Assembly: GCA_008501655.1 (NCBI GenBank) | Contig: QQUK01000333.1 | Span: 1 to 6,838, forward strand | Source of the DNA: Calditrichota bacterium | Lineage (GTDB): Bacteria; Zixibacteria; MSB-5A5; GN15; FEB-12 | Reading direction: 5' to 3' | Length of the DNA: 6,838 nucleotides | In this document: positions 1 through 4,001 of the stretch, in pieces | How the letters are laid out: every line of letters starts with the position of its first letter | Position numbering within the stretch: the stretch's first letter is position 1 | Notes under the pieces: generated by a model | Seen by the model: only the letters and a program-made list of their open reading frames with translations | Databases searched by the model: none | Told to the model about the DNA's origin: nothing | Program-made: the position numbers and the translations under genes

Positions 1-1026
1 ATAGACAAAATTCTTGGTGATGATGCATCTTTGTTTTGTGACTTGTTTAATGTTTCCGAAAAAGGAAATTTCGAAGGAAAAAACATTCTGCACAAAACCG
101 AAATCTCCCACAAACTGTATGATACTATTACAGACGTAGAAAAGAATAAAATAAAAAGTTCGATTAAAAAATTATATGATGCCCGTGCAAAAAGAATCCG
201 TCCCCTGACCGATGATAAAATCCTGACATCGTGGAACGGCATGGCACTCTCAGCTTTTACCCGGGGGTATCAGGTTACCAGAGATAAAAAATATCTCGAT
301 GCTGCTTTAAAAAATGCATCGTTTGTCAGAAGTGAACTCTTCAGAAGTAACGCATTGACTCATTCCTATCGAAAAGGGATTCACTCTGATGGTGCTTTTT
401 TGGAAGACTATGCCTATTACCTCAAAGGGCTTCTGGATTTGTATGAACTCGACCGTTCTGACAATAATGTCCAATGGATTCAGTTTGCATCGCAACTTGC
501 CTCAGAAGCGATCGAACTGTTTATGGATGACAACGGAAAACTCTATCTTCGACCGGATTCACTCAATGACCTGATAATGCGGCCATCCGATGAAACCGAT
601 TCTGCTGTCCCTGCCGCCGGGTCAATTCTGTTACAGTCGCTTGTAAAACTGCATCGGATAACCGGCGATGCTGATTTTATCAATGCTTTTGAAAAAGGTA
701 TCAATGCTCTGACAGCTAAAATGAAAATATATCCAAATGGAATGGCTTCTGCTGTTTTGGCTTTAGATTATTTTCTGAATGATAAAATTGAGATTGTCGT
801 TGTCGGTGATTCATCTGAAAAAGAAAAGATTTTTGAGCTGGTGGATGCATCATATATTCCAAACTCAGTTATTGCCTATCATCCGAACGGTGATGTTGAT
901 ATTCCTCTGTTTGAAAACAGAAAAGTAACTGACGGTGAGTTGCAGGTATACGTATGTATCAATTCTGTATGTAAACTACCTGTATCAACTGCAGATGAGT
1001 TTCAAATACAATTGAACGAATTTTAA
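1..1026 (+). CDS. YyaL/SPATA20-type thioredoxin-domain protein, C-terminal half (5' end outside window)
   Basis: The reading frame is open from base 1, so the gene begins upstream and only about 342 C-terminal codons are present. Members of this family are usually around 650-700 residues: an N-terminal thioredoxin-like domain (DUF255) followed by an alpha/alpha-barrel resembling six-hairpin glycosidases. Only the barrel part is here. Counting from base 1, recognisable family motifs are GNFEGKNILH (about residues 22-31), RAKRIRPLTDDKILTSWNGM (about 62-81), DGAFLEDYAYY (about 130-140) and a C-terminal VYVCINSVCKLPV ahead of the stop. The usual 'DGAxPSGNS' segment reads DSAVPAAGS here, a mild deviation. 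The cellular role of the family is poorly known; a redox or sugar-related function is only suggested by fold. The thioredoxin active site cannot be checked because it lies outside the window. The stop is followed after four bases by a long hairpin. Family assignment is firm; function is not. Confidence 0.9.
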   Translation: MDKILGDDASLFCDLFNVSEKGNFEGKNILHKTEISHKLYDTITDVEKNKIKSSIKKLYDARAKRIRPLTDDKILTSWNGMALSAFTRGYQVTRDKKYLDAALKNASFVRSELFRSNALTHSYRKGIHSDGAFLEDYAYYLKGLLDLYELDRSDNNVQWIQFASQLASEAIELFMDDNGKLYLRPDSLNDLIMRPSDETDSAVPAAGSILLQSLVKLHRITGDADFINAFEKGINALTAKMKIYPNGMASAVLALDYFLNDKIEIVVVGDSSEKEKIFELVDASYIPNSVIAYHPNGDVDIPLFENRKVTDGELQVYVCINSVCKLPVSTADEFQIQLNEF

Positions 1027-1030
1027 GTAG

Positions 1031-1076
1031 GGCAGAACCTCACCAAGGCGAGCTTTCAGCCTTTAGTGGTTCTGCC
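1031..1076 (+). terminator. Long hairpin just after the YyaL-family stop codon
   Basis: A 9-base arm ggcagaacc (1031-1039) pairs exactly with ggttctgcc (1068-1076). Inside it, cac/gtg and aaggc (1045-1049)/gcctt (1059-1063) can pair as well. It starts four bases after the TAA of the upstream gene. There is no T-run after the stem, so it is not a classical intrinsic terminator; it may protect or delimit the 3' end of the mRNA, or simply be another member of the REP-like repeats that follow it. Confidence 0.45.
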
Positions 1077-1096
1077 ATGAGTACTTATTTTCAGTT

Positions 1097-1140
1097 GTCG
1101 GGTTCTTCGAGAAACTACCGTTTCTCTCCGCGAACCCGAC
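1097..1140. repeat. REP-like hairpin, two-part stem
   Basis: The outer stem gtcgggttc (1097-1105) pairs perfectly with gaacccgac (1132-1140). After a small internal loop, an inner stem gagaaac (1109-1115) pairs with gtttctc (1120-1126) around a four-base loop. The element is followed by ctact, as is the next hairpin. Confidence 0.7.
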
Positions 1141-1160
1141 CTACTACACATAGAAAAATT

Positions 1161-1182
1161 GTCGAAACTCGAGAGTTTCGAC
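1161..1182. repeat. Short perfect palindromic hairpin
   Basis: gtcgaaactc (1161-1170) is the exact reverse complement of gagtttcgac (1173-1182), leaving only two bases between the arms (in practice a nine-pair stem and four-base loop). It shares the 'gtcg...cgacctact' frame with the preceding hairpin while most of the stem differs. Confidence 0.7.
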
Positions 1183-1197
1183 CTACTCATTTAAGTA

Positions 1198-1240
1198 TGT
1201 AAGTCATCCTGAGTCCACCTCGGCGAAAAGGAGACTTACA
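1198..1240. repeat. Hairpin of the 'aagtca-cctgag' family, copy 1
   Basis: tgtaagtc (1198-1205) pairs with gacttaca (1233-1240), and tcct (1207-1210) with agga (1229-1232). The left arm and the tcctgagtcc word after it match the right halves of the large repeats at 3261 and 3628 (aagtcaccctgag...ggggac), so this is a diverged third copy of that module without the flanking hairpins. Confidence 0.65.
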
Positions 1241-1244
1241 ACCG

Positions 1245-1268
1245 GTTAGTCTGCACAAACCTTAAAAT
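1245..1268. repeat. 24-base direct repeat, copy 1
   Basis: The segment running from gttagtctgcacaaac to cttaaaat matches 1372-1395 at 21 of 24 positions. A third partial start (gttagtccgcc) lies at 1427. The unit is AT-rich at its right end and has no coding potential. Confidence 0.55.
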
Positions 1269-1319
1269 GCAATGTCAATACAGTTGTACGGATTTCACGA
1301 TTGTATTTTATTAGAACCG

Positions 1320-1368
1320 AGAATATCAAGACCACCCCTCTCCTGCGAAGGCAGGAGTCTCATATTCT
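1320..1368. repeat. Nested hairpin with GC-rich tip
   Basis: The outer arms agaatat (1320-1326) and atattct (1362-1368) are perfect reverse complements. The tip ctcctgc (1340-1346) pairs with gcaggag (1351-1357) around the loop gaag. The tip resembles small inverted repeats dispersed in many bacterial genomes. Confidence 0.6.
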
Positions 1369-1371
1369 TCT

Positions 1372-1395
1372 GTTAGTCCACACAAACTTTAAAAT
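1372..1395. repeat. 24-base direct repeat, copy 2
   Basis: This is the second copy of the unit at 1245-1268, with three substitutions. It follows the nested hairpin directly. Confidence 0.55.
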
Positions 1396-1423
1396 TATAT
1401 TTTCACTTACATTTTTAAACTGT

Positions 1424-1457
1424 GCTGTTAGTCCGCCTCGGCGGATTTCCTGACAGC
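1424..1457. repeat. Hairpin with tccgcc/ggcgga tip
   Basis: gctgtta (1424-1430) pairs with tgacagc (1451-1457) with one G-U wobble, and the tip tccgcc (1432-1437) pairs with ggcgga (1440-1445). The same tip, with a different loop, is inserted in the large repeat at 3305-3319. The stem is followed by atttttccc, so weak terminator activity in the + direction is possible. Confidence 0.6.
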
Positions 1458-1533
1458 ATTTTTCCCTGACAATTTAAGAATCATTTTATATCTTCCTAAA
1501 ACTGTATTAGCAAGCGTCTCGCAGTAAACTGTG

Positions 1534-1556
1534 TTGTCAGGCATCTTGCCTGACAA
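1534..1556. repeat. Perfect hairpin just upstream of the osmC-like gene
   Basis: ttgtcaggca (1534-1543) pairs exactly with tgcctgacaa (1547-1556), leaving a three-base loop tct. It ends nine bases before the AAGGAG ribosome binding site of the next gene. It could influence mRNA stability or translation, but it resembles the neighbouring repeats and may have no gene-specific role. Confidence 0.6.
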
Positions 1557-1575
1557 ATAAAATGAAGGAGATAAA

Positions 1576-1992
1576 ATGAAAATAAAAATGAACTGGACCG
1601 ATGGAATGAAGTTTGAAGCAACATCCGCATTCGGGCATAAAATAGCAGTCGATATTGCCGAAGAGCATGGCGGCAGTGCTGACGGATTTAAACCAACCGA
1701 ACTTCTGCTCTATGGTATCGCCGGATGTACCGGTGTTGATGTTGTCCGTCTGATGAAAAAACAGCGACAGGAAATGACGTCGCTGGAAATCGAAGTCATC
1801 GCACATCAAAATGACGACTATCCAAAACCGTTCCATACTTTTGAAATCAAATATATCGCCACCGGAAAAAACTTAGAAGAGAAGCGTCTTAAAAAAGCGA
1901 TCGATATGTCTGAGGGAAAATACTGCGTTGTCTCACAGACGGTGCAGGAACCGGCAGAAGTAACAACATCGTATGAGATTAAAGAGGGATGA
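1576..1992 (+). CDS. OsmC/Ohr-family thiol protein
   Basis: The 138-residue product has the length and landmarks of the OsmC family: KPTELLLYGIAGCTGVDVV around Cys51 and EGKYCVVSQTV around Cys117, the two conserved cysteines that in characterised members reduce organic hydroperoxides. The sequence is closer in style to the general OsmC-like/YhfA branch than to classical Ohr, so the physiological substrate is uncertain. It should be cytosolic, since there is no signal peptide or membrane segment. The start is supported by AAGGAG at 1565-1570, five bases before the ATG. The gene stands alone behind the hairpin-rich region. Its 3' end overlaps the 3' end of the opposite-strand membrane protein gene by 14 bases, so the two transcripts can be antisense to each other at their tails. 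Confidence 0.92.
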   Translation: MKIKMNWTDGMKFEATSAFGHKIAVDIAEEHGGSADGFKPTELLLYGIAGCTGVDVVRLMKKQRQEMTSLEIEVIAHQNDDYPKPFHTFEIKYIATGKNLEEKRLKKAIDMSEGKYCVVSQTVQEPAEVTTSYEIKEG

Positions 1993-2734
1993 CGGGGATT
2001 TTTTGTGGTTGTTCGGATTCTTGGTTGGCATTATCAATATCGATAAGTTTAAGATAAAATCTGGAAAGAGCAATCCAACCGACAATGTATGCAATGATAC
2101 CTGGAATGATAAACAAGATTATACCTGCCCACGTTGCTAAAGCTAATAATCCAAACAATCGAAGATAACTCAATATATGACCTCTTGTAATTCTGAAACT
2201 TTTTTTAATCGCATTAATAACTGAAATTTCGGAATCATCTGCTAGTATATAATAAACAAACTGAGTTCTGAGTACAAAATACATAGATATAGATGCACTA
2301 ACAATTGCAACTATAACTGTTACAAAAAATGGAATTTTTTGTGTATATAGAGCTAAATATACAATTCCTATTGAAATAGGAAATGAGGACATTAAGATAA
2401 GGTATAAGATTACAAATGCATAAACTATTTTAATCATAAATTTAAAATTGAAATTAAATAGCCTAAATGAACCAAACTTTTTCCTAGCTATTTTTAGCGT
2501 AACATAAATAAGATTACCAATAAAAATTGGCATGATAATGAAGTTACTAATCCATGAAAAACCATTGTCTTGAATTGATATTCCAAAATATCGAAACAAA
2601 TATTCTAATGAAATTGGTATTATCATCATACTTACAAACAGCAAAATATATATTCCCACATTTTGCCAGTATCTTACCTTAAAACATTCCCAGCCTTCTT
2701 TTAAACACTCTATTGCACTTATTTTCGGATTCAT
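1979..2734 (-). CDS. Integral membrane protein, about six helices, DUF975/YciC-like
   Basis: The 251-residue product is highly hydrophobic. Segments at roughly 24-43, 61-80, 101-123, 134-157 and 190-226 (the last long enough for two helices around a FIIPGIIAY turn) suggest six transmembrane helices. The cytosolic-looking stretch NAIKKSFRITRGHILSYLRL (174-193), followed by a hydrophobic pair and ALSRFYL, is the layout I know from DUF975, YciC and related membrane families of unknown function. The C-terminus is short and polar. The ATG at 2734 has only a weak purine-rich leader (agaagaa). The gene is conspicuously AT-rich: bases 2281-2340 contain 15 G/C of 60, against 28 of 60 at 1741-1800 in the neighbouring osmC-like gene. 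This hints at separate ancestry or just membrane-protein codon bias. It is divergent from the DUF302 gene across 131 bases. Family call is tentative; membrane location is clear. Confidence 0.75.
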   Translation of the reverse strand: MNPKISAIECLKEGWECFKVRYWQNVGIYILLFVSMMIIPISLEYLFRYFGISIQDNGFSWISNFIIMPIFIGNLIYVTLKIARKKFGSFRLFNFNFKFMIKIVYAFVILYLILMSSFPISIGIVYLALYTQKIPFFVTVIVAIVSASISMYFVLRTQFVYYILADDSEISVINAIKKSFRITRGHILSYLRLFGLLALATWAGIILFIIPGIIAYIVGWIALSRFYLKLIDIDNANQESEQPQKIPVIPL

Positions 2735-2865
2735 AAGATTTCTTCTATTACTCCCATATAATTTATCAATCGGTTATAACAATTGCTAACTTAACCCAAA
2801 AAATCCCTCCTCACTTTGCATCATTTTGACTATATTTCTATCAAATACAAAAGGAGATTTGGTAT

Positions 2866-3255
2866 ATGATTGAAAAATTTGCATATAAAAAAGAGACCAA
2901 TAAACCGTTTAACGATGTAGTCGAAGCTATCGAAAAAAACACGGTTGATAACCAGTTCCGGCTGCTTCATACTCATAATGTCCAGGCGACTCTTGAAGAA
3001 AAAGGGTTTGAAATAAAACCGCTCAAAATTATGGAAATCTGTAACGCCGGGTTTGCCAATAAAGCTCTCGGAATTGACCTCAATGTCGCCCTCTTCATGC
3101 CCTGTAAATTCGTTGTCGCACAACATGATAACAATGTTTCGGTGACCCTCATGAAACCGACAATGATTGCCGATTTTATAGAACAGGACGATTTGCGGAA
3201 CCTTGCTGACGAAGTAGAGTTAAAACTGATAAAGATAATGGAAGATTCGATTTAA
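2866..3255 (+). CDS. DUF302-domain protein
   Basis: The 129-residue protein consists of a single DUF302 domain. The N-terminal half carries the helix-rich segment (NDVVEAIEKNT) and the His-x-His pattern LLHTHNVQATLEEKGFE (33-49). The family's central strand pair reads KPLKIMEICNAGFANKAL, followed by ALFMPCKFVV (75-84) with the conserved Pro-Cys. The C-terminal half ends in a helix. The biochemical function of DUF302 is not established; it is often found near sulfur, redox or membrane-potential genes. There is no signal peptide, so it is probably cytosolic. The start is well supported by AAGGAG at 2851-2856, nine bases before the ATG. The stop is followed five bases later by the first large repeat, so the gene appears monocistronic. 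Confidence 0.88.
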   Translation: MIEKFAYKKETNKPFNDVVEAIEKNTVDNQFRLLHTHNVQATLEEKGFEIKPLKIMEICNAGFANKALGIDLNVALFMPCKFVVAQHDNNVSVTLMKPTMIADFIEQDDLRNLADEVELKLIKIMEDSI

Positions 3256-3260
3256 TTGAA

Positions 3261-3406
3261 CATACTTCGACAAGCTCAGTATGACAAATACAAGTCACCC
3301 TGAGTCCGCCAGAGGCGGAAAGGGGACATGAATTTATAATGTGCCGATTGAGTCTTCAGACTCAATCGATAAACCGTTGAATCTGAAGATTCAACGGTCA
3401 CAGGAA
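3261..3406. repeat. Large composite hairpin repeat, copy A (146 bases)
   Basis: It matches 3628-3766 nearly throughout. The first 44 bases differ at one position. The middle differs by a small replacement: copy A has tccgcc-aga-ggcgga where copy B has cggagtcga. The remaining 76 bases differ at four positions. Structure: cttcgacaagctcagtatgac opposes gtcaccctgag imperfectly; then come two near-perfect hairpins, cgattgagtct/agactcaatcg (3345-3355/3358-3368) and ccgttgaatct/agattcaacgg (3374-3384/3387-3397), each with a two-base spacer. The left part resembles a 'cttcgacaggctcag' inverted repeat widespread in bacterial intergenic DNA. Confidence 0.85.
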
Positions 3407-3417
3407 CACACCCCCAG

Positions 3418-3435
3418 CCCCTCTTTATAGAGGGG
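3418..3435. repeat. Small hairpin before the interrupted small gene
   Basis: cccctct (3418-3424) pairs with agagggg (3429-3435) around ttat. It lies between repeat copy A and the presumed ribosome binding site (gagga, 3441-3445) of the small gene at 3451. Similar 'cagcccctct...agaggggag' elements are scattered in many Bacteroidota-like genomes, so it is probably a dispersed repeat rather than a gene-specific element. Confidence 0.55.
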
Positions 3436-3450
3436 AGTTTGAGGAAATAA

Positions 3451-3621
3451 ATGAACAAATATGTACGAACAGCTTTATATGGACTTGGCGGTGCCGCCGT
3501 TGGATTCGGCTACTACCTGTTAGTCTGTACTTTCGGGACGACCTGATCTTTGACAGCAAACCCGTATCCCTCCTTATTGCTGGGAACGGTCGCCGGTCTG
3601 GTGATGTCCGTACAAAAATAG
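3451..3621 (+). pseudogene. DUF6132-like small membrane protein interrupted by an in-frame TGA
   Basis: An ATG at 3451 with gagga five bases upstream opens MNKYVRTALYGLGGAAVGFG, then YYLLVCTFGTT, and meets TGA at 3544-3546. The same frame continues without a shift as SLTANPYPSLLLGTVAGLVM-SVQK to TAG at 3619-3621. Together this is 56 codons with two hydrophobic Gly/Ala-rich segments around a short loop. I recognise the plan of the DUF6132 family, whose loop normally reads like GCxxGxCPITxNP. Here the Gly before the first Cys is missing, the second Cys is absent, and TGA lies one residue beyond its expected place. Disruption of the loop therefore seems the simplest reading; a recoded TGA (selenocysteine) or a sequencing error is possible. 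The gene is bracketed by two copies of a ~140-base repeat. Confidence 0.55.
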
Positions 3622-3627
3622 ATGGCG

Positions 3628-3766
3628 CATACTTCGACAGGCTCAGTATGACAAATACAAGTCACCCTGAGCGGAGTCGAAGGGGACTTGAATTTATAAT
3701 GTGTCGATTGAGTCTTCAGACTCAATCGATAAACCGTTGAACCTGAAGATTCAACGGACACGGGAA
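3628..3766. repeat. Large composite hairpin repeat, copy B (139 bases)
   Basis: This is the second copy of the element at 3261-3406, in direct orientation, beginning six bases after the stop of the interrupted small gene. Left arms: cttcgacaggctcagtatga against tcaccctgagcggagtcgaag, an imperfect inverted repeat, with an overlapping exact pair caagtc (3659-3664)/gacttg (3685-3690). Right hairpins are at 3704-3729 (12 pairs, perfect) and 3734-3757 (one mismatch relative to copy A's perfect stem). It ends only six bases before the ATG of the zinc ribbon gene, so its last bases (cggga) lie in that gene's ribosome binding region. Confidence 0.85.
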
Positions 3767-3772
3767 AATAAC

Positions 3773-3973
3773 ATGCCTATATATGAATACAGATGCTCAG
3801 ACTGCTCAAAGAAATTTGAAGAGCTTGTTCAGAACTCAGTCCAGAAAATTTCCTGCCCCGAATGCAAATCGGAGAAAGTTGAGAAACAGCTTTCGACTTT
3901 TGCAGCATCGGCTGGTTCTACCCAATCGACTCCGTCATGCGGAGGCGGCGGGTGTGGTACCGGATTTGGTTGA
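3773..3973 (+). CDS. FmdB-family zinc ribbon protein
   Basis: The 66-residue product begins MPIYEYRCSDCSKKFEELV and has CPEC at 28-31, giving the CxxC...CxxC zinc knuckle (Cys8, Cys11, Cys28, Cys31) typical of the FmdB regulatory-protein family. The tail is low complexity with more cysteines (SCGGGGCGTGFG, Cys56 and Cys61), also usual in the family. The family name comes from a putative regulator in a formamidase locus; a general function is not established. The ATG at 3773 is preferred because MPIYEY is the canonical N-terminus. An upstream in-frame ATG at 3701 would add 24 residues encoded entirely by repeat copy B and its short junction, and is unlikely. The ribosome binding site is poor (ggga at 3762-3765) and is contributed by the repeat. 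It converges with the secreted protein gene 27 bases downstream. Confidence 0.9.
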   Translation: MPIYEYRCSDCSKKFEELVQNSVQKISCPECKSEKVEKQLSTFAASAGSTQSTPSCGGGGCGTGFG

Positions 3974-3985
3974 GCGAATTAGATA

Positions 3986-4001
3986 ATCACAGGTCTGTGA
4001 T
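3986..4001. terminator. Small hairpin between convergent genes
   Basis: atcacag (3986-3992) pairs with ctgtgat (3995-4001) with two bases between the arms, in the gap between the zinc ribbon gene and the opposite-strand HYR gene; the HYR stop codon overlaps one arm. T-runs are lacking on the + side and weak (tatctaatt) on the - side, so a bidirectional terminator role is only a suggestion. Confidence 0.3.

Larger units (their letters stand above)
1027..1575. other. Gene-free region packed with hairpin repeats
   Basis: About 550 bases hold no credible coding sequence. Instead there are at least seven inverted repeats in series (listed separately), plus a 24-base direct repeat at 1245-1268 and 1372-1395. 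Several hairpins share boundary words such as 'gacctact' or 'gttagtcc' although their stems differ. The last hairpin ends nine bases before the ribosome binding site of the osmC-like gene. I see no transposase, tRNA or recognisable riboswitch. The promoter of the downstream gene must lie here but I could not place it with confidence. Confidence 0.75.

Noticed and set aside
1245..1460. Possible CRISPR-like array from the recurring gttagtcc words
   Set aside because: Only two full copies and one partial, 127 bases apart, with imperfect matches and no regular spacers or cas genes.
1537..1836. Minus-strand open frame opposite the osmC-like gene
   Set aside because: It is antisense to a well-supported gene with both conserved cysteine motifs and a good ribosome binding site.
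2735..2865. Divergent promoters between the membrane protein and DUF302 genes
   Set aside because: Candidate boxes (for example TTGACT at 2826-2831, or TTGTTA/TATATG on the other strand) have poor partners or spacing, so none is reported.
3544..3600. Bacterial SECIS element directly after the in-frame TGA
   Set aside because: The only stem seen has six pairs and a 17-base loop with no typical apical G/U arrangement; kept only as something to test, not as a feature.
3513..3761. Minus-strand open frame across the small gene and repeat copy B, and a similar one at 3276-3458
   Set aside because: Both are composed mainly of the repeat read backwards and give similar peptides simply because the repeats are copies.
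1576..3973. A redox gene island made of OsmC, DUF302, DUF6132-like and YyaL-family proteins
   Set aside because: The genes face different directions, are separated by repeats and each has its own ribosome binding site; a shared role is not supported by the sequence.
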